A stretch of DNA of 64,000 nucleotides from Trametes villosa (GCA_002964805.2 PUDQ02000001.1:6906001-6970000), one strand, 5' to 3'; shown: positions 34,004-45,756, numbered from the stretch's first letter. Program-made: numbers and translations. Notes: generated by a model from the sequence alone, not told the origin.

Positions 34004-34503
34004 CCGCCCCATTCCTAGTAAGTTTCGCGCGTGTTGCGCATGCCTAGTGATATGCATATCTCACCCCTCAGAAGCGTGCGCGAGCGGCACAGGGCGTTCT
34101 TCGCACGACTTAGGCAGAGGCGTACTGTTCAAGCTGCCAAACTCGCGGGCGACCGCGGAGGACGGCCTCATCCGCACGACTCAGAGATACTTGCGTAAGG
34201 TTTCATCTCAGCCAACACGTTTGTTTGTTGGATAGATGATGTCTCATTTGAGGGGAAGCACACTCTTCGAAGTGCCAGGTGATTTGAGAGATGAAATGCA
34301 CGCATGCAACTCATGTCTTTGTAGGTGGCAGTGAGCTAGTCGAGGAGGTGCGTATATCCTGTGCATGTCTCCGTACGGGCAGGTCATTGCTCGCTTCACC
34401 TCTGTGCGTTCTCTATCCCCGCTACATCTCACCCACGACTACAACTACCAACAGGTACCGCTTGACCGTCGCATTCATCAATCACGCCTCTTGAATACGC
34501 GTG
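34004..34503. other. Spacer between HET copies C and D
   Basis: 500 bases with no supported gene. It holds the 3' flank of copy C and the promoter of copy D, which are transcribed in the same direction. Confidence 0.5.
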
Positions 34504-36547
34504 ATGGACACCGCTGTTGGAAGTAATCTGTCAGGTGTATCCCCTCCACGAGTTTCTACCCTAATCGCTTCCGCCAGGGTACCAGCACCCTCCAAGTCGA
34601 CAGATGAGCCATCTCATGGGCTAATGAATTCCGACCCGGGCGCACCTCTTCAATGCGAACCATTGGGAGTCGCATATGCACCCCCGACTAACCTGCGGGA
34701 GGATACTGAAGAGTAAGTGATACGTTTCCCGCCGCTGACCCGAACGGAAGATCAGAACGCTGATGTTTGGGTGTAGGGCCGTGCAGCCTTCGCCATCCGC
34801 TTCAACCGCACTCTCAACTGTGACGACCTTGGAGCCTCCTCTCGCCCCCCCTCCGCCATCGATACCCCCGATCTCTGCGCTCCCAACTCTCCCACCAGCA
34901 GAGGGCAACGACAATCACTTCGCTCGTCCCAGCTGTGTCGTCTACAACGGCAACCTCGTTGGTGTTGATCCGGACCCCACCCGACCCTCTCCTGCATACA
35001 TCGCCATTTCTTACACCTGGGACCCAAACCCGGAGTACGTCGTTGCTTGGGGCCGCCGCGTGACCACTCAGGCACTCCGCATCGTCGAGAGCCTTACCGG
35101 CCACATCCACTACGCGCTCTGGATCGACGCGATATGCATCCCGCAGGATGACGAGGTGGCAAAACAGGAGGAGCTGCCGAAGATGGCGGACATCTATCGG
35201 GGGGCTGCGGAGGTGTGGTGCCTCGTCGGATGCCTCGACGCCGAGGCGTGCCGGGATTTCGAGGCGTGCAACAACTCTGTCGGCGATGGCTCGTTCAAGG
35301 CCCACCTACGTCCAGGGTCGAACAGAAGAGACACGAAAATACCCACCCTAGGTGTTTCAGCGAGGAAGGTGTTGGCCCATCGGTGGTGGGAGCGTGCGTG
35401 GACGCTCCAGGAGGCTGTCCTCAATCCCGATACGTTCCTCGTTGGCGACAGCGGAGATTATGTCTCAATCTTGAGCGCGCTGAATGCTATGGTGTTCCTT
35501 GCGCTCGATACAGACGGCGAAGAGCCCGAGGCCCGTCGCGGGAGGTATTCCGCGTCCTGGTACAGCATGCAACCTCTAATCATCCTGTCGCAATCGCGAA
35601 CGTCGACCTTCGGGCTCGGCATGGCGATGGCATGCGTCTGGAGGCGGAAGGCATCTTTGACCCATGACCTTGTCTATTCTCTCCTCGGACTGGCGGGCCT
35701 TACAGCTGAGATCAAGCCTTCCTACGACAAACCCTTCGACGATGTGCTGCGTGAGCTTTTTCAGGCCGCTGCCTCCGTTGGCGACTACAGCTGGGTCTTC
35801 TGGTGCTCTGCGATTCCCCACCACGCTTGCCGACTAGGTATGGGTCTCGTCCCGAAGCCCGAGCTCATCACAAATTTGCCGCACCACGCGATGGACCACT
35901 GGACGACGGCGTCGGGCCTCCCTAGCATGGTGGGATACGAGCTCCCGTCATCGGGCTTAGCCCTTCCCATTCAAGACCTTGGCCCCGTGCAGTCACACAG
36001 CGAGCCCTTCACGCTCGCACAGGTGCATCACCACCTCGACAAAGTGGCACCGGGGGAGGGTTATGACATGATTGCTGGGCTGTCGATGGGGTTGGTTGGG
36101 GAGTTCATGACTAATATCATGAAAGCCGGTGATTTGGATTGCATGCTGCACTACCTCAAGAGCCTCGCGCGGCGCAGTACGACGGACATGGGATCGGACG
36201 CGCCCCCTGACAACCTCCCACACCGGCAATCCGAGGCATCCCAGGAGGCCCCCGCTACTGGCAATCTCCCATGGTTCCATCGCCCTGAGGTTCGCTTCAT
36301 TGTGCTGACATGTCGGACGGGCGAAATAGTGCTGAGTGCCGAGCATGTGGGGCTGGTTGAGGCTGGCGCTGTCGTGGCGGCACTGCCCGTGGTGCCCAAT
36401 AAGGCGTTTCCGGGAGAAGGGAGGAGGCATATCGCCTGCTTGTTGACAGAGGCTGGCGAGGGGGCTGCTCAGGTGCGCGCCGTCAACCTGTTCGTGAGGC
36501 GAGGGGATCAGCATGACGCGCCTTGGCGCATCAGGCAACTGGTATGA
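34504..36547 (+). CDS. HET-domain protein, cluster copy D, 659 aa
   Basis: Two exons, 34504-34712 and 34777-36547, joined in phase through a GTAAGT...TGTAG intron of 64 nt. The N-terminal 130 residues are Ser/Pro-rich. HET motifs: HFARPSCVVYNG, AISYTWDPNPEYVVAWGRR, LWIDAICIPQDDEVAKQ, KMADIYRGAAEVWCLVG and HRWWERAWTLQEAVLNPDTFL. The shared C-terminal region follows: HDLVYSLLGLAGLTAEIKPS, DVLRELFQAAASVGDYSW, then IVLTCRTGEIVLSAEHVGLV and the end APWRIRQLV. The segment equivalent to IWDLLFGLSVGLMAEL is diverged (MIAGLSMGLVGEF), so this copy has drifted from A and C in that block. It looks intact. Proposed allorecognition role is inference from the family. Confidence 0.88.
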
Positions 36548-36984
36548 GCAACCCCGGGCCGTATGTGCCATGGCTCGTGAAGGGCAACGTACGTATCTGT
36601 AGGCGTTTGAATTAGTTCTCAATGGTACAAATCATTCATATTTTCAATGCACAATCTGCTCGCCCAGTCTCCTCGCGCTCGTCCGAAGTTGTCGGCTCTT
36701 TGCAGTGCCTATCTTACCTGCACTCCTTTGCGCGGGTGCATCCCCGCGCAATCAGGTTGGTGTCCTCGGTCATCCCGACCGCGGGGCGCGGGGCGGCGTC
36801 ATTGCAGCACGGGAGAATGGCTTCCCGCAGATTCGGTTTGCGGCGGCGTCCTTTCGTCCGGAAGTGCTGCCGCTATAGCATCCGCGCAATTACTACTATG
36901 TACCGTTTGGACGGCGGTAGTGCAGCACAAGCCATGCATGCATGAGAAAACCGAGCCCTGATGGGACTTACGGTACGGCAATAT
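36548..36984. other. Convergent intergenic region, HET copy D and kinase-like gene
   Basis: 437 bases between two converging 3' ends. Frames of about 100 codons on both strands lack motifs. Nothing supported. Confidence 0.5.
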
Positions 36985-38299
36985 CTACGTCAAAGTCAGG
37001 TTAAATGATACATCGTCGTCATACCGCTTGCGCCTCTCAATCCAGGTATTCATCACTTCGATAATCCGCTTGGCGCCGTCCGTTGCCCTGTCAGGAGTGT
37101 CGGGCATGAGTTTTTGGACGCACTTGAGGAGGTGATCCCATCCCTGGAGCGCATCGCCGATGGGTATCTCCACGGTCCATCCAGCGAATCGAAACGAAGC
37201 TAAAAAGACGGTGATAAACGAGACAAACAGAACCCAGAGGTTCGCACGGAGCAACGCACCTGGGCACCAAATGTCCGCCTCATTAGCCGCTTCCCAGAGT
37301 TCACCACAAAGCCCCGAGTCCTTTGGCACGGGCATGGGCGCGTTCAGCGTAATAGGATTGCTGGGTCCGATTTTGCAGCAATGATTGGGGGAGGCGGAGC
37401 CAAAGTCGACCAGCTTAGGCATGCCATCGTCGTTGACGACAATATTCGCCCTGCCGACATCGCCGTGCCGAACCCCCGCTCTATGGACGGCGATCAGGGC
37501 ATCCAGAATGCGAAGACTAGTTCGGGGAGGATGCAAGGAGATCAGCTATCTCGTGGACGTCGCGGCGAACATGAACAACTCACCGGAATTTAGCGTCGTA
37601 CTGATGAAACTCCCGGTCGAGGCTGTTGCCCTCGAAGCTTGTGATCATGACGCCGTAGATCCCGCCCTCCGGTGCCTCCCCTTCGAAGAGACCGATGAGT
37701 TGTGGGACGTGGGTCCCTTGTATCCCCGCCAGTGGACCATGATATAGGCTGGCTTCGCAACGTAGTTGTTGCAGATCTTTGGGCCTGGACTGAATCTTGC
37801 AGACAACTTGCAGCATTTGAGAGACAGTAGAGTCATCCGCAGTGCGGCTACAGCGGAGCTGGGCCTGGAAAACAGAGCAGGTCGGCCTGTTCTTGTACCA
37901 CTGCCCAAGGTGCGTAATCATGCACTTGGATGCCGAGAATTCCCCTCCAGTGAGGATAGGTGATAGGTGGTCGACTTCGGATTTGTCCTCGCGGACATCG
38001 TCGCAAGCCACCGTGCTGCCATAACCAGGTACGGCGGAGCAGAGTTTGAGGATGTGTAGCGGGAATTCGAGCTTCGTCATGCCTGCTGAACTGTGATGCC
38101 AGACTGTATCACACGTGAAAGTACTGTACGTATTATTAGCACAGTCAGCCATATGTACATGAGACGAGAAGGAGTGACAAAGCCGGGACTCACCCCAGTC
38201 GTTCCGTGCATGGTGGTTGAAGATGAAGTGAGCGCAGTCCAAACTCCGCGCCGCGCGGAAGACACGTTTGGGCGCATTGCGCTCTTTAACGCCTGCCAT
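36985..38299 (-). CDS. Protein-kinase-like protein within the HET cluster
   Basis: At least three or four exons on the minus strand, ending at 36985-36987. Splices near 37590/37525 (KFR|LRILDALIAVH) and near 37260/37200 (WCPA|SFRFAGW) are in phase. Another intron is likely near 38195-38105. Kinase features: a candidate ATP-binding Lys in VVCKI, LYHGPLAGIQGTHVPQLIGL, VMITSFEGNSLDREF, the catalytic loop HGDVGRANIVV (HGD in place of HRD) and VDFGSAS as the DFG segment. After this comes an activation region with EADIWCPA. The overall type resembles the fungal kinase-like families (for example FunK1-like) expanded in Agaricomycetes. The essential Lys, Asp, Asn and DFG Asp seem present, so it may be active. 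Its start is uncertain. Confidence 0.65.
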
Positions 38300-38578
38300 C
38301 TACCCAGTACCCCTTTTTCAAGCTTGTATTTCAGCTAGTTTATCGTTCAAGTATTCACCACAACTAGCAGGTTTCGCCGCCGAAGAGCGCAGTATAGCTA
38401 TGTTCTTTATTATGTGTGGTGTGCTACTGAGGATCGCGCGCGAGCCCCACGTCGCGGCGTTTTAGGTTCAACTTGACAGCCTTTCGAGCTCCTTGCAGCC
38501 AGCTTGTAACAATACCTACTTTGCCCACAATCCTCGTTCATCGCCTCGCCGAGAAAGCCACGAATCGCTACTTATAAT
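38300..38578. promoter_or_regulatory. Divergent promoter region, kinase-like gene and HET copy E
   Basis: The two genes start 279 bases apart on opposite strands, so they may share regulatory DNA. No specific element is identified. Confidence 0.4.
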
Positions 38579-40531
38579 ATGGGAGAATTTCTTAGGTGGA
38601 GATGCCCTCTGGAATCTCAGCACTCGTGCGGTCAAATGAAGTTGGATGGGGTGTTTGAACCTCGATGCCGCGTGTACAATCGCGCCTTGGACGAGCTGAC
38701 GTCCGACCATCCGAAGGGGGATTATAGGCCCTGGCATAGTATCTGGAAAGGCGATAAGTGAGTCTTCCGTTTATGCCCGTTGCAAAATCATCGACAATCG
38801 CTTATGCGGACATGGGCGAACTGCAGAGACATGCCTACGGTCGGCGATTCTCCAAGGCCATACGCCCGGCCTCGCAACCTCATCCACGGCGACTCCCTCG
38901 TCAATGTCGATATGGACCCTGCCATTCCATGCTTGCCTTACATCGCGGTATCGTACACATGGGCCCGGAACCCAACCTTCGTCCCCTGGAACGGCCGCCG
39001 CGTCACGACACAAGCCCTCGCCATCGCCACGCGCCTCGCTCACCATACCTCCCTCGCGCTCTGGATCGACGCGATCTGCATCGACCAGGACGACAACGTC
39101 GTCAAGGCAGAGGAGCTGCCGAAGATGGCGGACATCTACCGCGGGGCCGTCGCCGTGCTGTGCCTCGTAGACGACGTCGACGCGCAGACGTGCGCCGTCG
39201 TGCAGCGCGGCGTGCAGCTCCTCAACCACGCAGCGTGCACCGCGCTCCGTGCAGCGGATGACATTTACGGGCTGTACATGTTCGCCACCGCGGGGGAGAA
39301 TCAGGCCTTGCAGTCGATGTTTGGGCATCGGTGGTGGGAGCGGGCGTGGACGTTCCAGGAGGCCGTCGTGAACCGCCAGACCTATCTCGTGGGCACGAAC
39401 GACGACACCATACCGATCGATGACGCGCTGGGCGTGGCGCTCACCATCCAGCGCCGAGCGGCCGCGATGTCCGGCGCGCATACACCCACCCTCGGTCGCC
39501 TCTCGGGCTTCTGGGACTCCGTCGCCGCGATGTCGACCGCCGCGCAACGCCCGCTGTCCCTCGGGGAGACCATCGCATGCGTATGGAGGCGCAACGCTAG
39601 CGTGCGGCACGACCTGATCTACGCGATGGTCGGCGTATGCGGGCTCGCGGATGCGGTGAGGTCCTCCTACAAGACACCGTTCGACGCCGTCCTGCTGGAG
39701 CTGTACAACGCGGCTGCTGCTCTCGGGGACTACTCCTGGCTTGTCTGGTGTTCGACGATCGGCCACGGCACTTGCGAGGCCGGCCTCGGTCTTGCGCCGT
39801 TTCCTGAACAAGTCAGAGAGGCCCCCTTCACGGCTGTTACGCCGTGGCGTAGCACCGCAGTCCTCTCCAGCCCTTCGGACGAGGTGTCAGGATGCGCGGA
39901 AGCTGGCATCCGGCTGCCGCTACGCTCTGCCGGCGTTGTCCGACCCCAGTCAGCAGCGCCCTCTGCCCCGCTCACCCTCGAGGAGACCGTGGGCCGCCTG
40001 CGCGAGCTCGGGCACGCCGACGACGCGATCTGGGACGCCCTCTTCGGGCTCTCCGTGGGCCTCATGTCGGACATCGAGGCCTCCGTCGGCGCGCCCGGGA
40101 TCGCCACCGCCGCCCTCTGCTGCGCGCTGCTCATGATCCGCGGGGAGCAGTCGATGGACGGGGCCGCGAGCGACATGGCCGGCGCGCTGCCGCACACCCA
40201 GGGGATCTCGTTCATGAACTACGCCCTGATGGCTGCGCGGGAGTGGCTGAGGGGGGAAGGGGGCGGAGGGCCCCGTCTCGGTCTCGGTATCGTCTCTTGT
40301 CAGGCTGGAGACGCGGTGGTGCCGTTCTCGGCGGAGATGACAAGCACGGCGGCGAGTTCCGAGGAGAGGGCGAGGGTGTATATGTTGCCCGTGGAGGTCG
40401 AGGGGAGCCCTGGGAGGGATCTCGTCCTTGTAGGTGTGCATGCACCTGTGGTACGAGTTCGCGCTGTGGCGTTGCTGGTGCGGAGGGCCCATAGCGGCAG
40501 TGGCAGATGGCAGGCGCAAGTGGTCGGATGA
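38579..40531 (+). CDS. HET-domain protein, cluster copy E, 627 aa
   Basis: Two exons, 38579-38757 and 38827-40531, joined in phase across a 69-nt GTGAGT...CTGCAG intron. It lacks the long Pro-rich N terminus of copies A, C and D and starts MGEFLRWRCPLESQHSCGQ. HET motifs: PYIAVSYTWARNPTF, LWIDAICIDQDDNVVKAEEL, KMADIYRGAVAVLCLVDDVD, HRWWERAWTFQEAVVNRQTY. C-terminal shared region: HDLIYAMVGVCGL, VGRLRELGHADDAIWDALF, LSVGLMSDIEAS and the end RWQAQVVG, more diverged than in the other copies. A less likely single-exon start is the Met at 38780. Intact in the sequence; role as for the other HET proteins is inference. Confidence 0.87.
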
Positions 40532-40638
40532 TTGCGTGTAGGCGAATAGATATGATGCTGGTACGACTGCGAACATCAATGTCAGCCTATCTGTACGAAT
40601 ACGCAAGCCTGGCCGAAGGATCTCACTTACCCGCATTC

Positions 40639-42319
40639 TCACGGAGCCGTCGCATGGGGTCGCGTAAGCCTAGCCATACGGCAAAGCTCCAGGGGAGCCT
40701 TGATGTTCGTCCACATGCATGGATACTCATCGTTGGGTGTGGTGCCGTCAGGAACGACTCTGCGAGAGTCTTCGATGTCGATCGCAGGGAAGAGGCGGTC
40801 AAGAACCAGGGCAGCCATCCTTGGATCGTCGGAACGGAGGAGGTACCCGGAGAACAAGCGCAGTGGGTGGTTGGACAGCGGGAGCGCCGTCACCTCGTCC
40901 AAGGTGGTTTCGGGCACGAAGAGACCAGCGAGGAATAGCAGTTCCAGTTTGGGGCAGTGGGCTGCGAATGCTGCCAGAGCGGTGGTGGTGGGGGAGCTGA
41001 TGAACGGGGGGTGGACTGTGTTGACCAGAGATTCAGTATTATGAGGTGCAGATTCCCAGATCATCGTAAACCTTTGCAGCCGCGGCCAGGCTTCGGCGAG
41101 AGTGCAGAGGAGCGCGTCCGAGACTACGTCAGGGTTGCTGACATCGTGTTCATCGAGCTTGATGGACACATCCTGCAAGCACCTCAAGGACGCCAACGGG
41201 TTCAGGATGCTTGTGACCGATGCCGACGTGTGCATACAGCGGTGGGCGTGTATATTCCACGCGAGCTTCGTCAGCGCAAGGAACTTTGCCACGGCGGCGG
41301 AAGTGGCGACCAAGTCTGCCTCTTCGCGCTCCCTGGTTTGATTGATCTCGAGTTCGCGGAGCGAGTTTGGGTTGCATATCGGGAGGAATTTGTGCATACC
41401 GCCTTGATAGGTGGTGGATACGGCCAGCTTCCTGAGTTGGTTGAATCCTTGGAACACTGGGAAGGGCTCGTCCCACAGGTCGACATGAAGCGACAGTGTG
41501 TCCACGGCCTGAAGGCGAGACAGAACAAGCAGCACTTCTGTGGCGAGGCCGGTCGCGCCGTCCTCCTGGTGGAGCTCCAGCTCACGTAGCCGCGGAAGCA
41601 CTTCCAGAAGTGATGCGTGTTCAGCGAAGCTATCTCGGAGATCGCGGGTGAAGACAGAGAGGCGAGTAATCCAGGGCGCGAGTGAAAACACTTGGCGGAG
41701 AAGGGCGTACATATTGGCGTCCTCCCATTCGCTAGCCTGTGTAGCTGAATAGTCATATTCAATAGTTAAATGCTCAAGAAGGGGCGAGACTAGATGGAGC
41801 AGTTCGGTTGCCGAGCAGGACCGGACAGGCCACCGCAAGCGGCGCAGAGACGGAAGGAGTGGTAGGTTCTTGCTGAGCCGTTCTAAGTAGACCCAGATGA
41901 AAGGTGCTATCATCCAAGACCCGTCGTACCCAAGCTCGGTGACGAATGCCGCATGATAGCGGAAGCGATCCCACTCCCTTGCAGAAACAGGACCAACAAT
42001 CATCTGTAAGCCAGCGAATTGATCAGCTAAGGTCCCATAGACGCGTGACACTCCACTATGTGTGTGCGCTCACATGGGTCGATTCCGAGGCCTCGGGGTC
42101 GTATCTGAAGACAGAAAGGAGGTGAAGAAGCGGGAGCATGGACGGGATACAGGCCCATAGGACCTTCGATGCGACGTGGTTGGATGATTTGCACAGACGG
42201 GCCAGCCGTGCCAGCAGGAGACGGTCTTCTCTGGACTCGCATTTCTTCAGCGGGACCGCCTGGCTGATGACTTCCTGGAGGATGTCGGCGCAAGTCAAGG
42301 CTCTAGATGAAGCAGACAT
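40639..42319 (-). CDS. F-box/LRR-like protein, 536 aa
   Basis: Two exons, 42319-42074 and 42003-40639, with a phase-0 intron of 70 nt. Exon 1 carries an F-box-like N terminus (LTCADILQEVISQ... LLARLARLCKSSNHVASKVLW). Exon 2 encodes degenerate LRR-like segments: LPLLPSLRRLRWPV, LLEVLPRLRELELHQED, LSRLQAVDTLSLHVDL and LASLRCLQDVSIKLDE. It ends near LELCRMARLTRPHATAP. It converges on HET copy E with only 107 bases between the stops. It would act as a substrate receptor in an SCF-type ubiquitin ligase (family knowledge); the target is unknown. Distinct in sequence from the closely related pair at 45.8 and 55.1 kb. Confidence 0.85.
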
Positions 42320-42587
42320 CGTTGTGGACCTGTGGCCGTCGTGGTAGACTCCTCCCTGAGTTAACTATCAGTGGCATCCCAACTCGCATTCGAGAGACAT
42401 GCATACTAGATACGAGTAGTCCAAGTGATACACGACCCGGATGGATGTTCGAATGGAGGGTAGAAGGTAGAAACGATGGCGAGGGGAACGCGACAAGAGG
42501 CTGCGGGCCAAGGCCTGTCTGGTTAGTACGTCAGGCTTCTCGGCAGCGTGGAGGCTCTGGGAGTGCCGTGAGTGCTGGCAATTATAG

Positions 42588-42659
42588 GGGCATTTGGCAC
42601 AGTGGTAGCGCGCACGCTTCGCATGCGTGAGGTCCAGGGTTCAATCCCCTGAATGTCCA
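42588..42659 (+). tRNA. tRNA-Ala (anticodon CGC), copy 1
   Basis: A 72-nt cloverleaf: acceptor GGGCATT / AATGTCC with G3:U70, anticodon stem CACGC / GCGTG around TTCGCAT (anticodon CGC), T arm CAGGG-TTCAATC-CCCTG, discriminator A at 42659. The D stem has one A-C mismatch. No intron. Identical to the copy at 45440-45511. Confidence 0.93.
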
Positions 42660-42926
42660 TAGTTTTCTTTCGCTAAGTTTTTGTGTTTCACCACGCTCGC
42701 TGGCGTACACTCGGTTCCAAGTAAGTAAATGTACCGCAGCGCAACTGTCAGCGAGATGGAAGACCCTGCCCAGCTTCGGCTGATTCTGCTGTACTCAAGA
42801 TGATGCACCAATAATATTTAGGAGAGATTCCGACCCATACACGCCACGCACACGCAGGACGCCGCCATCCCTACGACCCACGGCCTCCCAGCGAACATCC
42901 ATCACACACGCCCGCCCGCGACGCGT

Positions 42927-45003
42927 TCAGAAGCGCTTCCCGTCCGCGAACATGCCGCCGTACTTGCTCCCGGGCCCGAACGCGGCGGCGATGCGCTGGT
43001 TCGTCTGGCGCATGATCCACCACTTGTAAATCTGCACGCCGATCGCGAACACGACGAACGCGAGGAAGAGCTTCCCGATCAGCCCGAAGAAGAAGAAGAG
43101 CCAAGCGAGGGGCCCGGATGAGGAGCCGGAGGAGCCGCGCTTGGAGGAGGACGCGCCGGTAAGCTTGTCGCGCTGCGCGTCGGGGCTGGAGAGCACGGCG
43201 GAGTACGTCGTGACGCTGATGATGCTGTGGAGGGGCAAGGGTAAGTGCGGGGTGAAGGGATTGAAAGGGGAGGAGCGTACTCGTGGTTATCGGTGACGTC
43301 GCCGGTCATGGCGGAGAAGCCGACGTAGGGCGCGAGCGGGAGCGTCAGGCCGTACACCGTGAAGCAGTCGGTCCACTCGTCCCCTGAAACGGCGACAGTG
43401 AGAACGGTGTCGAGGGAAATGCGGGATGAGTGCTACTCACAGGCCTTGTACTGCATCTTCACGTTGAGTTCCTGTTCGCGGATGTACGTGATCTTGAGCT
43501 TCGTTGCGACGTTCGTGCGGCGGTAGTTTGCCTGTGGGCAGGAGGTCAGAATGCGGGCGATTCTCGAGGGGTTGGCTACGTACAGAGCACGCGCCGATGG
43601 CATTGCCTTCTCCGTCGTGGTCCTGGTCGTAAGCGGTCTTGCCATCACCCAGCATAGCGGTGATGCGCGGGAACGCGTAGGGGTGTCTCGAGTTCGCATA
43701 CCTAACGCAGTACATGTGAGTGAACCGCCTGAAACGCCTCTCAGCGCCACCTACGTGTCCAAGAAGACGCCGAGACCTTCGAACTTGTCTGCGCCACCAT
43801 TGTGTAAGGACGTGGCCCCAAATCGCAGTACTCGGAACTAACTCACCGACGCTGCCGAAGACGGGCCCGGGCTGGGCGCGCTCTTTTGTCACCCATATGG
43901 CCAGTCCGTCTCCGAACAAGTGGTTGTTGTCGCCTGAAATCTGGAGCGAGGTGTTGAATACCCAGGGGGATGTGGAAACTGGGTTGCGAACCGTACCTTG
44001 AACTCGACCTCGATCACGAAATTCGACGCGGATAGCGGCACTCTTGACCACAGCCATCCCTGCAGATGCGATGGGTCAGCTGTAGGGTGGTCGTAGCGCA
44101 TACATCTGGCTCACCATCTGAGACGGGACCTGCCGCGTCAGGCGGATGTGCTTATTGGTATTCTGCGCAAAATTTAGCCCACAGTCAACGTGCGGTTGAC
44201 CCAACGCAAACGTACAACGTAGGCATCGGCACCGAAGTCCCACCACCTACAAAGCAGTCGTTACAATAGAATAGTGAGTGCCCAGACAGTGTACACACCG
44301 GTTTTGAAGGTCTTGGTCGATGTAAGGCGGGTATATTGAGTGTGTTCGCAGAGAAACAGTCTGAAAGCGGTGTCAGCGGTTCGATCGCAAAACGCAATGC
44401 ATAGCGGCTTCGTTGTGCAAAAGCCCACTAGTGGCAAAGTGGGTCTAGTGTGTGTTCGTCTGCGGGTCCATTGACGACATTCATTACGCTGCACCGCTGT
44501 TCTCCCCATCGCCCCCGTTGTACGAGCCTTTGCAGCCCACTCTGATCACTCTCGGGGCCGCGCCCGCGCCTGCATCACCCCCATTCACGCCCGCGTCGTC
44601 TACACTGTCTTTGACGCATGTGCGCGTGCCGCCTTCATCATGCATGCACACACGCGCTGCCGCGCTCCGCGCTGCCACCTTCTCCGCCATGGCTACCGAG
44701 CGCCACATCTCGCGTCCCTGCAATGGCAGCGTCCTCTCGCGTGCATATCTGTTGTCCGCGGTGCGCATGACTGAAAGTGTACATCGGGGTTTCTCCGCAA
44801 GCATGAAGCCGTGCATGCAGGTCAAGCCCTCCGGCACGCTACTGCCCTCGCCACCGCGTCCAAGTGACGTTTCTGGGTACAAGTCTGAGGTAGTCACTCA
44901 CCCGGTCAATCGTCCTGTTTGCAAGCTTCGCCTTGTCATCGAGCGCAGCTAGGATACCCAACGGTAGCAGCGCGAGGCAATATAGTAGCCCGTTGAGGAA
45001 CAT
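42927..45003 (-). CDS. L-type (legume-like) lectin, ERGIC-53/VIP36/Emp47 family cargo receptor
   Basis: A multi-exon gene starting at 45003 with a signal peptide (MFLNGLLYCLALLPLGILAA), then DDKAKLANRTIDR. Subsequent exons give TVSLRTHSIYPPYIDQDLQN, WWDFGADAYV, NTNKHIRLTRQVPSQM, GWLWSRVPLSASNFVIEVEF, ISGDNNHLFGDGLAIWVTKE, QPGPVFGSV, FLDTYANSRHPYAFPRIT and a Cys-containing beta-sandwich end. These match the carbohydrate-recognition domain of L-type lectins. A Ser/Gly linker, one membrane span (WLFFFFGLIGKLFLAFVVFA) and a short cytosolic tail ending GGMFADGKRF follow. Such receptors carry high-mannose glycoproteins between ER and Golgi. The first intron, about 44361-44900, is roughly 540 nt, far longer than the others. 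Stop at 42927-42929. Confidence 0.9.
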
Positions 45004-45439
45004 GGCGAGTGGTCGGCAGGTACTCTTGCGGATATGAAGACGTGACCGACTAGTAGACGCAACCACGCAACCAGTTGTAGCTCTCCAGCCAGATAGAGTG
45101 AGCCTAATGAGCGTAGCAAGCTGAAGCAGCGGCGATAGAAATACAATAAGCGTGCAGTGGGGTGCTGGCAGCGAGGAGGACACGTTCCCCGATGTCCGTG
45201 GCGGTGAGAATACAGTTAGCAGTGTCACGGGGCCTCCGATTGTATCGGGGACATACACGAGGACCCCGAGTGTGTGTACGCGGGTCGGATTCTCTCCAAA
45301 ACGTTTAGTGTCCGAGCATCGTCTTCAGTCAGATAAAGGCTGGTGGCCCCCACATATCCTATGGACGTTCTCACTCATACTATCACTGTCAGGCGAAGTC
45401 CGAAGGTCTACCTCAAACAACTCTGGCAAAACAAAAGAG
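45004..45439. promoter_or_regulatory. Region upstream of the L-type lectin
   Basis: About 436 bases between the lectin start and the second tRNA-Ala gene. No coding sequence is supported. It should include the lectin promoter. Confidence 0.45.
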
Positions 45440-45511
45440 TGGACATTCAGGGGATTGAACCCTGGACCTCACGCATGCGAAGCGTGCGCGCTACCACTGT
45501 GCCAAATGCCC
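45440..45511 (-). tRNA. tRNA-Ala (anticodon CGC), copy 2
   Basis: The reverse complement is base-for-base the same 72-nt sequence as 42588-42659, including the G3:U70 pair, anticodon CGC and D-stem mismatch. Sequence on either side differs from copy 1, so only the tRNA itself is repeated. The two copies flank the lectin gene in opposite orientation. Confidence 0.93.
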
Positions 45512-45756
45512 ATGGTACTGTCACCCATGCGCTAATACACAGTGACAATTGTACCTTGCCCCTTGTCATCCCATAGAGCTGTACTAGTAGTAGATGAACT
45601 TTGTGATCCAAGAGTCCGGAATTCGTACTGTACAGTGGTTACAGTACATCCCCACTAGTATACTAGTAGTACTGGCGTCCGAGATCATCAGTGGCTCGCT
45701 CTCACTGGCATGCTGGCATGCAACCCACCGTCGGTTGAACAACTGCCCAGCCACCA

